A DNA stretch of 39,524 nucleotides from Betaproteobacteria bacterium (GTDB lineage Bacteria > Pseudomonadota > Gammaproteobacteria > Burkholderiales > JAHFQX01). The notes beneath the pieces were generated by a model. The model had not been told where the DNA came from. It was given only the letters and a program-made list of their open reading frames with translations, and ran no database searches. Where the stretch lies: positions 1 to 39,524 of the forward strand of contig JAHFQX010000027.1 in assembly GCA_023259135.1 (NCBI GenBank), in the 5' to 3' direction. Positions within the stretch are counted from its first letter, which is position 1, and every line of letters starts with the position of its first letter. Shown here piece after piece: positions 14,328-21,569 of the stretch. The translations under genes were made by a program, and so were the position numbers.

Positions 14328-15278
14328 ATGAATCTCGCGGTTATCGAACCGACTCCCGCCAAGCCGGAGCATCGTTCCTTGCCGGCCTTGACCCACTTGG
14401 ATTTGCTGGAGAGCGAAGCCATCCACATCCTGCGGGAAGTGGCGGCGGAATGCCGCAATCCGGCGCTGCTGTTCTCCGGGGGCAAGGATTCCATCGTGCT
14501 GTTGCGGCTAGCCGAAAAAGCCTTTCGCCCGGCGCGCTTTCCGTTTCCGCTGGTGCATATCGACACCGAGCACAATTTCCCGGAGGTCATCGCTTTCCGC
14601 GACCGGCGCGCCGCGGAATTGGGAGAACGGCTCATCGTCCGCAGCCTGGAGGATGCCATCCGGCAGGGCCGGATCACGCTGCGCTCTCCAGACGAAAGCC
14701 GCAACGTGCATCAATCGGTGACCTTGCTGGACACCATTACCGAATTCCGCTTCGACGCCATGATCGGCGGCGCCCGGCGGGACGAGGAAAAAGCCCGCGC
14801 CAAGGAGCGCATCTTCTCCTTCCGCGACGAGTTCGGCCAATGGGATCCCAAGAACCAGCGCCCGGAATTGTGGGATCTCTACAACCCGCGGGTGTTTCCG
14901 GGCGAACACATGCGCGTGTTCCCCATCAGCAATTGGACCGAGATGGATGTCTGGCAGTACATCGCCCGGGAGCGGCTGGAGGTCCCCGACATCTATTTCG
15001 CCCATCGGCGCGACGTGATCCGGCGGGGTTCCGGCCTGTTGCCGGTGTCCTCCCTGGTGCGGCCCAAGCCGGGGGAGGAGGTGCTTAACGTGTCGGTGCG
15101 GTTTCGCACGGTGGGGGACATGAGCTGCACCTGTCCGGTGGAATCCACCGCCGCCACGCCGGAGGAGATCATCCTGGAAACCGCCGTGACCCGCATCACC
15201 GAACGCGGCGCCACCCGTCTGGACGACCAGACTTCGGAGGCGTCCATGGAATTGCGCAAGAAGGAGGGATATTTCTGA
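14328..15278 (+). CDS. cysD: Sulfate adenylyltransferase small subunit
   Basis: This 316-residue protein reads LTHLDLLESEAIHILREVAA, then LLFSGGKDSIVLLRLAEKAF, the SGGKDS PP-loop that binds ATP. HIDTEHNFPEVIAFRD and GGARRDEEKARAKERIFSFR follow, both hallmarks of CysD. It catalyses ATP + sulfate to APS, driven by the GTPase CysN. The length is close to the usual ~302 with a slightly longer N-terminus. Its TGA overlaps the cysN ATG (TGATG), which points to translational coupling of the two subunits. Confidence 0.96.
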   Translation: MNLAVIEPTPAKPEHRSLPALTHLDLLESEAIHILREVAAECRNPALLFSGGKDSIVLLRLAEKAFRPARFPFPLVHIDTEHNFPEVIAFRDRRAAELGERLIVRSLEDAIRQGRITLRSPDESRNVHQSVTLLDTITEFRFDAMIGGARRDEEKARAKERIFSFRDEFGQWDPKNQRPELWDLYNPRVFPGEHMRVFPISNWTEMDVWQYIARERLEVPDIYFAHRRDVIRRGSGLLPVSSLVRPKPGEEVLNVSVRFRTVGDMSCTCPVESTAATPEEIILETAVTRITERGATRLDDQTSEASMELRKKEGYF

Positions 15279-16546
15279 TGGCTGCCGCTCCCATTCTCCT
15301 TCAGGAACTGGATCTGCTGCGGTTTACCACCGCCGGCAGCGTGGACGATGGCAAAAGCACCCTGATCGGCCGGCTGCTCTACGATTCCCAGGCCATCTTC
15401 GAAGACCAGCTTTCCGCCATCCGGAACACCACCCGGCGGCGCGGCATGGCCGGAATGGATTTGTCGCTGCTCACCGACGGACTGGTCGCCGAGCGCGAGC
15501 AGGGCATCACCATCGACGTGGCCTATCGCTACTTCACCACGCCGCGGCGGAAGTTCATCATCGCCGACACTCCGGGCCACGAGCAGTACACCCGCAATAT
15601 GGTGACCGGGGCTTCTACCGCCAATCTGGCGGTGGTGCTGGTGGATGCCCGCAAGGGCTTGCTGACCCAATCCCGCCGCCACACCGCTATCGCCAACCTG
15701 CTGGGGATTCCCCATCTGTTGGTGGCGGTCAACAAAATGGATCTGGTGGGTTACGATCAACAGGTGTTCGAGAACATCCGCCGGGAGTTCGCCGAATTCG
15801 CCGCCCGGCTGGATTTCTCCACCGTGGACACCATTCCCATCTCCGCCCTGAACGGCGACATGGTGGTGGAACGGGGAGACCGGCTATCCTGGTATTCTGG
15901 CCCGACGCTGCTGGAACGGCTGGAAACCATCGAGATCGACCACGATCTGAATCTCTCCGATCTGCGTTTTCCGGTGCAATGGGTATGCCGTCCCCAGACG
16001 GATGAATATCACGACTTTCGCGGCTATGCCGGGCGAATCGAATCGGGGGCCGTCGCCGTGGGAGAAGAAATCGTTGCGCTGCCCTCCGGACAGCGCAGCC
16101 GGATCGCGCGGATCGTCACCTTGGACTGCGATTTGCCCCTGGCCCGGGCGCCCCAGTCGGCGACCCTGGTGCTGCAGGACGATCTGGATATTTCCCGCGG
16201 CGATATGCTGGTCAAGGCCGATTCCCTGCCCCGGACGCAAAAAGATTGGGAGGCCACGGTCTGCTGGCTATCGGAGCAGCCCATGGACCCACGGCGTAAA
16301 TATTGGGTCAAGCACACCACCCGCACCGTGAAGGGCCTGTTCACCGGCATCCGTCATCGCCTGGACGTCAACACCCTGGCGGAGCAGCCGGCCACGGGCT
16401 TGGCCATGAACGACATCGCCCGGGTCGGCCTCAAGGTCCAGCAACCGTTGATGGGCGACGACTACCGGCGCAACCGGGCCACCGGCTGCTTCATCGTCAT
16501 TGACGAAGCCACCAACAACACGGTGGCGGCGGGATTGCTGGGGTGA
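15278..16546 (+). CDS. cysN: Sulfate adenylyltransferase large subunit (GTPase)
   Basis: This 422-residue EF-Tu-like GTPase has the P-loop GSVDDGKST (residues 20-28), G3 DTPGHEQY from residue 97 and G4 NKMD from residue 152, followed by two beta-barrel domains (RFPVQWVCRPQTDEYHDFRG). GTP hydrolysis drives sulfate activation by CysD. The chain ends after the barrels (FIVIDEATNNTVAAGLLG). It lacks the C-terminal APS-kinase domain found in fused CysNC, in keeping with direct APS reduction by CysH. The stop overlaps the GTG start of cobA by four bases (GTGA). Confidence 0.96.
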   Translation: MAAAPILLQELDLLRFTTAGSVDDGKSTLIGRLLYDSQAIFEDQLSAIRNTTRRRGMAGMDLSLLTDGLVAEREQGITIDVAYRYFTTPRRKFIIADTPGHEQYTRNMVTGASTANLAVVLVDARKGLLTQSRRHTAIANLLGIPHLLVAVNKMDLVGYDQQVFENIRREFAEFAARLDFSTVDTIPISALNGDMVVERGDRLSWYSGPTLLERLETIEIDHDLNLSDLRFPVQWVCRPQTDEYHDFRGYAGRIESGAVAVGEEIVALPSGQRSRIARIVTLDCDLPLARAPQSATLVLQDDLDISRGDMLVKADSLPRTQKDWEATVCWLSEQPMDPRRKYWVKHTTRTVKGLFTGIRHRLDVNTLAEQPATGLAMNDIARVGLKVQQPLMGDDYRRNRATGCFIVIDEATNNTVAAGLLG

Positions 16547-17391
16547 CCGGAAAAATCTATCTGGTCGGCGCCGGTCCGGGGGCTCCGGATTTGCTCACGC
16601 TGCGGGCTTCCCGCCTGCTGCAGCAAGCCGACGCGGTACTGTACGACGCCTTGGTCCATCCCGAGGTGGTGGCGCTGGCCCGCCAGGCAAAAAAAATTCC
16701 CGTCGGCAAGCGTTGCGGTCGGCATTCCGCCGACCAACAATTCATCAACAAGCTGCTGGTGGAAACCGCTCGCCAATACCCCGTGGTGGTACGCCTCAAA
16801 GGCGGCGACCCGATGCTGTTCGGCCGCGCCCACGAAGAGCTGGAAGCCCTGACGGCGGTCGGCATTTTCTGGGAAGTGGTGCCCGGCATCACCGCCGCCT
16901 CGGCGGCCAGCGCCGAACTGGGGGTGTCCTTGACGCGGCGCGGCATGGCCCGCAGCGTCGCCTTTCTCACCCACCGGGTCAAAGCCGGGGCGCCGCCGTC
17001 GGAGTGGCTCGCCGCCGCCCAAGGCGCGGATACCGTGGCGTTTTACATGGCCGGGGGAACGGGCCCGCAAGTGGCGGCGGCCCTGCTGCAAGCCGGTAAG
17101 TCTCCGGACACGCCGGTAGTATGGGTGGAATCCGCATCCCTTCCGGAGCAGCGGCGGCATGCCACCACCTTGGGCCGCTTCAGCCGGGAACCCCCGGAGT
17201 CGCCCCAGGGGCCCGCCCTGCTGCTGGTGGGAGAAGTCTATCGGGAATGCCTCGCCGCAGAAGCGGGCAACTCGTCGGGAGACAGGACGGACACCGTAGC
17301 CGATGGGCAAACAGCCGAAAAGCAATCAGGGCAAAAGCGGTCTCCGACTATTTGCCCCAGCGCTTCTCCTCCGGCCAAGGCTGGTCCTTGA
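16543..17391 (+). CDS. cobA: Uroporphyrinogen-III C-methyltransferase
   Basis: This 282-residue protein starts at GTG 16543 (MTGKIYLVGAGPGAPDLLTL), the SUMT signature. DALVHPEVVALA, VVRLKGGDPMLFGRAHEELE and VVPGITAASAASAELGVSLT follow. It methylates uroporphyrinogen III twice with SAM to precorrin-2, the precursor of the siroheme needed by the sulfite reductase of the same operon. The dehydrogenase/ferrochelatase half of CysG is not fused and is not in the window. The last ~40 residues are low-complexity and overlap the end of the convergent ribbon-helix-helix gene by 44 bp, so this tail may be recently acquired. Confidence 0.93.
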   Translation: MTGKIYLVGAGPGAPDLLTLRASRLLQQADAVLYDALVHPEVVALARQAKKIPVGKRCGRHSADQQFINKLLVETARQYPVVVRLKGGDPMLFGRAHEELEALTAVGIFWEVVPGITAASAASAELGVSLTRRGMARSVAFLTHRVKAGAPPSEWLAAAQGADTVAFYMAGGTGPQVAAALLQAGKSPDTPVVWVESASLPEQRRHATTLGRFSREPPESPQGPALLLVGEVYRECLAAEAGNSSGDRTDTVADGQTAEKQSGQKRSPTICPSASPPAKAGP

Positions 17392-17647
17392 GGGCCGGCT
17401 CCTCGGGAAATCCGGCGCCGCGCTCCGGCGGAGCCTCTTCCACCGACGCCAAGCTGATTTCCGAATCCAATTCTTCCGCCAAGCGGGCTTCGGCTTGTTC
17501 CTGGCTGGCCCGCACCCGTTGACGTTGTTCCAGATAAACCACCGCGGCGTCTCGCAGTAAATCAGCCGCCTTCAGACGGGACAACTCCGCTTCTCGCTCC
17601 AGCCGGGCGGCAAGTTCATCGGAAAGGCTAATAGTGTAGGAAGGCAT
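17348..17647 (-). CDS. Ribbon-helix-helix (CopG-type) DNA-binding protein
   Basis: This 99-residue protein begins MPSYTISLSDELAARLEREA, then ELSRLKAADLLRDAAVVYLE: a beta strand followed by two helices, as in CopG/ParD-type ribbon-helix-helix proteins. The remainder is acidic and proline-rich (EELDSEISLASVEEAPPERG), like the toxin-binding tail of an antitoxin. No toxin gene follows; instead the gene runs tail-to-tail into cobA. GGGAG precedes the ATG, and a dyad built from GTCGGA with a TATAAT box lies upstream. It could be an orphan antitoxin or a stand-alone autoregulator. Confidence 0.8.
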   Translation of the reverse strand: MPSYTISLSDELAARLEREAELSRLKAADLLRDAAVVYLEQRQRVRASQEQAEARLAEELDSEISLASVEEAPPERGAGFPEEPALKDQPWPEEKRWGK

Positions 17648-17677
17648 GGGGATTCTCCCTCGGGTTTTGGGCGATCC

Positions 17678-17710
17678 ATTATATGTCGGATATGTGTCGG
17701 AATATCCGAC
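17678..17710 (-). promoter_or_regulatory. Promoter and candidate operator of the ribbon-helix-helix gene
   Basis: On the minus strand TATAAT (17678-17683) lies 31 bp before the start codon. Immediately upstream are three copies of the hexamer GTCGGA: at 17685 and 17696 on the plus strand, 11 bp apart (one helical turn), and an inverted one at 17705-17710. They form a perfect 9-bp inverted repeat (17685-17693 with 17702-17710). Repeated short sites spaced by about a turn are how ribbon-helix-helix proteins bind DNA cooperatively. Confidence 0.6.
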
Positions 17711-17832
17711 GACAAATCCAGCAGTTCGACGTTACTCAGAAGTCGCCAACTTAGGCGACCAAAATACGCTGGAAACCCGCATGAAATCCGTGCTCAATGT
17801 TGCACAAGTTACCGTTTCCTGAGTAATTCGGT

Positions 17833-18615
17833 TCATCCGCGGCGGCGGGGTTTGCGGGGCGCTCGCTCGAACAAGATGTCGTAAACGGGTCGGGGCAGCG
17901 CTTTGAGGGCCGCGCCCACCACCGCCATGGGCCAGGGAACCACGCCATGGCGCCGCTCCTTCGCCGCCATGGCAGCAATCCGCGCCGCGGCCCGCTCGGC
18001 GTCCAGCAAAAACGGCATGAAATAAGGATTGCCCGCCGTCATGGGGGTGCGGATATAGCCGGGACAGATGGTCACCACGGCGACTCCAGCATTCCGCAAC
18101 TCCAATCGCAGACTTTCCAGATAAGCGATGACTCCGGCCTTGGATGCGCTGTAGGCCCCCGCCCCCGGCAGGCCCCGGAATCCGGCCAGGCTGGCAATGC
18201 CCACCAGCGTCCCTTGGCGGGCACGGCGCATGGCCTCGACGAAAGGGTGAAAAGTGTGGACCACGCCCAACAAATTGGTTTCCACGATTTCCCGAAATAC
18301 CGCTAAATCCTCCGGGCATTCGGTGAGCGTCCCCGCGCTCACTCCGGCATTGGCGAATACCAGCTCGGGACAGCCGTAACGGCCCATGAAATCGGCGCCG
18401 GCCCGCGCCAGGGCCCCCGCATCCCGCACGTCGGCGACATAGCTCGCCGTCTCGCAGGGCAAGGATTGAGCCAGCTCGTCCAAGGCTTCGGCCCGCCGGC
18501 CCGCCAAGCCCAGGCAGGCCCCGGACCGGCTGCCATAATGGCGCGCCAAGGCCGCCCCCAGCCCGCCGGAAGCTCCGGTGATAAAGACCTTGAGCGGGGG
18601 GGACGAACCCGGCAC
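17833..18615 (-). CDS. Short-chain dehydrogenase/reductase
   Basis: This 260-residue enzyme has the Rossmann motif TGASGGLG (residues 13-20), VFANAGVS (the NAG motif) and the catalytic Ser plus YSASK (GAYSASKAGVIAYLESLRLE). PGYIRTPMT follows it. The nucleotide is NAD(H) or NADP(H); the substrate is not evident. The start is GTG 18615, the codon right after the TAG of the upstream dsbA-like gene, so the two are surely co-translated. The basic C-terminus (ERAPRKPRRRG) is typical of membrane-associated SDRs of unknown substrate. It is the last gene of the binding-protein / dsbA / dsbA string. Confidence 0.88.
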   Translation of the reverse strand: MPGSSPPLKVFITGASGGLGAALARHYGSRSGACLGLAGRRAEALDELAQSLPCETASYVADVRDAGALARAGADFMGRYGCPELVFANAGVSAGTLTECPEDLAVFREIVETNLLGVVHTFHPFVEAMRRARQGTLVGIASLAGFRGLPGAGAYSASKAGVIAYLESLRLELRNAGVAVVTICPGYIRTPMTAGNPYFMPFLLDAERAAARIAAMAAKERRHGVVPWPMAVVGAALKALPRPVYDILFERAPRKPRRRG

Positions 18616-19332
18616 CTAGCGGGCCCGATTTCGGCGGGCCAGCCGGACGAGATGATCAAGCACCGGGATCACCTCGGGAACCCCGCCGGTCAAGCCGCTG
18701 GAGGTCAGATATTTGCCATCCACCACCAGGGAAGGAGTGGCGTGGATATCGTAAGTGTGGGTGTATTCCTTGGCCTGGGCAAGCTTGGCCCGTATCGGCT
18801 CGGAATCGTAGAGCTCGACGAACTTGCGGCGGTCGATGCCCTGGCGTTGAGCCCAATCGGCCATCACCTCGGGGTTGCTCATGGCCATTTCCTCCTGGTG
18901 ATAGGAGCGGTAGACCTGCTGATGCAACCGCTCCAATTCCCCCAACGCCTCCAGAACGAAGAACGTTTTGGCCAAAGGGACCCAGCTTTCGTGGCGCACC
19001 ACCGGCAGGTGGCGAAACGCCACGTCGGCGGGCTTATTCTTGAGCCATTGCTCCAACAAAGGTTGGAGTTCGTTGCAATAGGGACAGGCGTAGAAGAAAA
19101 ATTCGATGACCTCGATCTGGCCTCCCGAAGCGGTGGGCAGCGGCCCGATGAGACGGTAGTCCCTCCCGGATTTGGCTTCCTGCTGGGCAAGGGCGGCGGG
19201 GACGCCTCCCCAAAAAACGGCCGCCAGCAGCGCCGGCGCCGCAATGGCTCCGAACCGCTTAATTTTTCTTGCCGGAGCGGGATTTCCGGGCCAATGCCAC
19301 CAGTTCATCCAAAATTTCCGAGAAGCGCTCAT
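18616..19332 (-). CDS. DsbA-family thiol:disulfide oxidoreductase (CPYC)
   Basis: The mature part begins after a signal sequence ending PAALAQ. It shows a thioredoxin fold with the active site CPYC at C83/C86 (VIEFFFYACPYCNELQPLLE), a helical insert (WVPLAKTFFVLEALGELERL) and the cis-proline loop (HATPSLVVDGKYLTS). It should introduce disulfides into secreted proteins. The frame opens at 19332, but this overlaps the upstream dsbA by 74 bp. The real start may be ATG 19308 or a rare codon near 19263, because the signal peptide proper starts KIKRFGAIAAPALLAAV. It is similar in layout to the gene upstream and is probably a tandem duplicate. Confidence 0.85.
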   Translation of the reverse strand: MSASRKFWMNWWHWPGNPAPARKIKRFGAIAAPALLAAVFWGGVPAALAQQEAKSGRDYRLIGPLPTASGGQIEVIEFFFYACPYCNELQPLLEQWLKNKPADVAFRHLPVVRHESWVPLAKTFFVLEALGELERLHQQVYRSYHQEEMAMSNPEVMADWAQRQGIDRRKFVELYDSEPIRAKLAQAKEYTHTYDIHATPSLVVDGKYLTSSGLTGGVPEVIPVLDHLVRLARRNRAR

Positions 19333-19903
19333 AGCTGCCCGCCATGGAAGGAGCCGTCAGATATTTGCCGTCCACCACAATGGTGGGGGTCCCCGTCACG
19401 CCGTAACTGCGGGTCAATTGCGCCGCCCGCTGGGTCTGATTCTGCACCGCGAAGGACTGATAGACATCGGCGAACTTCTGCCGATCCACACCCTGCTTGG
19501 CCACCCAATCGAACAGGAGCTTGGGATCTTCAAGCCGGATATTCTTTTCGTGGACCGCCGCGAACACCGCGTCATGGAACTTGCCGACGAGATCCAGGGC
19601 GTCCAGGGCGTAATAAGTCCGGGTCAGCGGCAGCCAATTGTCCGCCAGCACGGCGGGGATACGGCGCAGTTCCACGTCTTTGGGCTGCTTCTTGAGCCAA
19701 GCCTTGAAGCTGGGCTGCAAACTGTAGCAATGGGGGCAGCCATACCAGAAAAACTCCAACACCTCCACGTTCTTGCCTGTCTCCACCGGCTGGGGGGGTT
19801 GCAGCGAACGATAGTCCTTGCCCGGCTGAACCGCTGCCGCCGCGGCGGAGCAAAACAATAACGCCAGCAAACCGGAACCCATGGATCGAAGGAATAGACG
19901 CAT
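19259..19903 (-). CDS. dsbA: DsbA-family thiol:disulfide oxidoreductase (CPHC)
   Basis: This 214-residue protein has a signal peptide (MRLFLRSMGSGLLALLFCSA) and a thioredoxin fold with the classical DsbA active site CPHC, C56/C59 (VLEFFWYGCPHCYSLQPSFK). The cis-proline segment TGTPTIVVDGKYLTA closes the active site. CPHC gives DsbA its very oxidising character; DsbB would recycle it but is not in the window. ATG 19903 is preferred to an upstream TTG; GGAG lies 8 bp before. It follows the four-cysteine binding protein, separated by a terminator-like hairpin, and precedes a second DsbA-like gene that overlaps its end. Confidence 0.9.
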   Translation of the reverse strand: MRLFLRSMGSGLLALLFCSAAAAAVQPGKDYRSLQPPQPVETGKNVEVLEFFWYGCPHCYSLQPSFKAWLKKQPKDVELRRIPAVLADNWLPLTRTYYALDALDLVGKFHDAVFAAVHEKNIRLEDPKLLFDWVAKQGVDRQKFADVYQSFAVQNQTQRAAQLTRSYGVTGTPTIVVDGKYLTAPSMAGSYERFSEILDELVALARKSRSGKKN

Positions 19904-19922
19904 CAAGAAACTCCAGAAAATA

Positions 19923-19948
19923 ACGGGGGGAAGCCACGCTTCCCCCGT
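19923..19948 (-). terminator. Intrinsic terminator or attenuator between the binding protein and dsbA
   Basis: The arms GGGGGAAGC and GCTTCCCCC, with flanking AC/GT pairs, form a strong hairpin around a 3-nt loop. On the minus strand it is followed by TTATTTTCT. It sits just 20 bp before the dsbA ATG, leaving no room for a separate promoter, so some read-through must feed the dsbA genes. Confidence 0.6.
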
Positions 19949-19974
19949 AACCAGCCAAACCCGAGGAAGGGACC

Positions 19975-19999
19975 GTTCCCGGCGCGCCGGGCCGGGAAC
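19975..19999 (-). terminator. Hairpin just after the binding-protein gene
   Basis: A perfect 9-bp stem, GTTCCCGGC and GCCGGGAAC, with a 7-nt loop lies 12 bp downstream of the stop codon at 20011. No T-run follows, so it may protect the mRNA 3' end rather than stop transcription by itself. Confidence 0.45.
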
Positions 20000-20010
20000 A
20001 GTCTACCGCG

Positions 20011-21348
20011 TCAGGATTCCTTGGAGCAATCCCGCGGCGTGATGTTCTTCTCCTTGGCGTACTTGGCCGCGGATTCCTCCACCAGCTTGCGCACCAGCGC
20101 CCGGTCGGGCTGGATCCAGTCGGAGATCACCACCCACTTGCCGCCGTCCCACTGCTGGTACTTGGTGGCCCCGCCGCCTTCGTGGTCGAAACACGAGGTT
20201 TTCATGGGCTGGATCAAACCCACCGCCCCCAGTTGCTTGATGCGCTTGTCGTCCATGACGATGTTTTCCAGACCCCAGCGCACCTGCTCGCCGGTCAGCG
20301 GCCTTTTACCATACTTGCGTTGGGCTACCCGGATGCCTTCCAGGTTGAGGATGGCCTGCACCACCCCGGCGTTGTAGGACACCCCCCCCACTCGCTTGAC
20401 GTCGTCCAGATAGCCCTTCTTGCCTCCCGAGTAGTAGCGCTTGATGAGCTCTTGAAGCACCGGATAACTGCTGCCCACCGGAATGAAATTGTTGCCGATA
20501 TAGCCCCTGGCCGCCTCCCCCGCCGCGCCCACCTCATCTTCCGCGGTAGCCCACCACATGCCGACGATGCGGTCGGCGGGGTAACCCACTTTCTGGGCCG
20601 CCTTCAGAGCCCCCGGCGTCATCACTCCCAGGGTGCGCATGATCACCCAGTCGGGCTTATGCTGGCGGATTTGCAGCCACTGAGCCTGTTGCTCCGTGCC
20701 GGGCGGCGCCACCTCGATGGGAATCAATTCAAAACCATGTTTCTTGGAGAGCGTATCGAAGATGGGCAGGCTTTCCCGGCCAAAGGGAGAACCATGGTAG
20801 ACAAAGGCGATCTTCTTCCCCTTGAGCTTGTCCATTCCGCCTTCCCGCTGGCCGATGAACCGGATCATGGTGGTGTCCCCGCTCCAGTAACTGGTGATCA
20901 GCGGAAAAATATAGGGGAACACCCGGCCGTCGGCGGTATCCGAACGGGCCTGCCCCATGGTGATCATGGGGATCTTGTCGACCACGGTGCGCTCGGTCAG
21001 GGCATAGGTCACCCCGGTATTCAGCGGGTTGATGAGGGAAGCTCCGGTGGGGCCTTTGCGCTTGAGCCGTTCGTAGCATTCCAGGCCCCGATCCACCTTA
21101 TACTCGAATTCACATTCCTCCCAGGTGATCTTGACGCCGTTGATGCCGCCGTCCCGTTCGTTGATCATCGTCATGTAATCCAACTGCCCCCCGGTAACCC
21201 CCAGCCCGATCCCCGCCAGGGGCCCCACTCTAAAATTGGGGAAGGGAATGAACTGTTCGTTGGGCGCCGCCCCGACGGATCCCGCCAGGGACAGCAAAAG
21301 GCCCCCCCCCGCTCCCAAGACAACTCGCCAACTTTGCGCTTTTTTCAT
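20011..21348 (-). CDS. Periplasmic ligand-binding protein of an ABC transporter, copy 2
   Basis: This 445-residue protein has a Sec signal (LGAGGGLLLSLAGSVGAA) and the same LivK-like type I binding-protein fold as copy 1 at 2145. Shared segments include TADGRVFP, GTEQQAQWL, the TSCxDHEGG motif and an almost identical C-terminus (ITPRDCSKES). Cysteines C79, C91, C386 and C441 coincide with those of copy 1; the third is exactly 60 codons before the stop in both. No permease or ATPase gene is close. AGGGAGG precedes the ATG. The ligand is unknown. The paired cysteines and the dsbA genes directly downstream suggest that disulfides are needed for its folding. Confidence 0.9.
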   Translation of the reverse strand: MKKAQSWRVVLGAGGGLLLSLAGSVGAAPNEQFIPFPNFRVGPLAGIGLGVTGGQLDYMTMINERDGGINGVKITWEECEFEYKVDRGLECYERLKRKGPTGASLINPLNTGVTYALTERTVVDKIPMITMGQARSDTADGRVFPYIFPLITSYWSGDTTMIRFIGQREGGMDKLKGKKIAFVYHGSPFGRESLPIFDTLSKKHGFELIPIEVAPPGTEQQAQWLQIRQHKPDWVIMRTLGVMTPGALKAAQKVGYPADRIVGMWWATAEDEVGAAGEAARGYIGNNFIPVGSSYPVLQELIKRYYSGGKKGYLDDVKRVGGVSYNAGVVQAILNLEGIRVAQRKYGKRPLTGEQVRWGLENIVMDDKRIKQLGAVGLIQPMKTSCFDHEGGGATKYQQWDGGKWVVISDWIQPDRALVRKLVEESAAKYAKEKNITPRDCSKES

Positions 21349-21569
21349 ATAGCCTCCCTTTCACCACGGTTGACATTCACCCCCTTGCGGGGCCCTTCAA
21401 CAACGTGTCGCATAGCCCAGAAACAAGATCGGCCACACCAGAACTCGATAACCTTGAGCCACCCCTCCAAAACCCATCGGGGGGCTCGCCCGGCGCATTT
21501 TGCGCTCATGATAACCGCCGCTCCGGTTTTGTCCAGTGTGGCAATGCCCCGTTAACCGCTCCGAAAATT

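Noticed and set aside
11508-14426. 972-codon open frame on the minus strand across cysI, cysH and into cysD
   Set aside because: It is antisense to three clearly recognisable genes and reads as a Gln/His/Gly-rich shadow typical of GC-rich DNA.
17742-17759. GTCGCC-AACTTA-GGCGAC hairpin downstream of the SDR gene at 17833
   Set aside because: The stem is only 6 bp and no T-run follows on the minus strand, so a terminator call is not supported.
17732-17826. Inverted TTACTCAG ... CTGAGTAA bracketing ~95 bp after the SDR gene
   Set aside because: Only 8 bp long at ends 80 bp apart, with no other repeat character; chance cannot be excluded.
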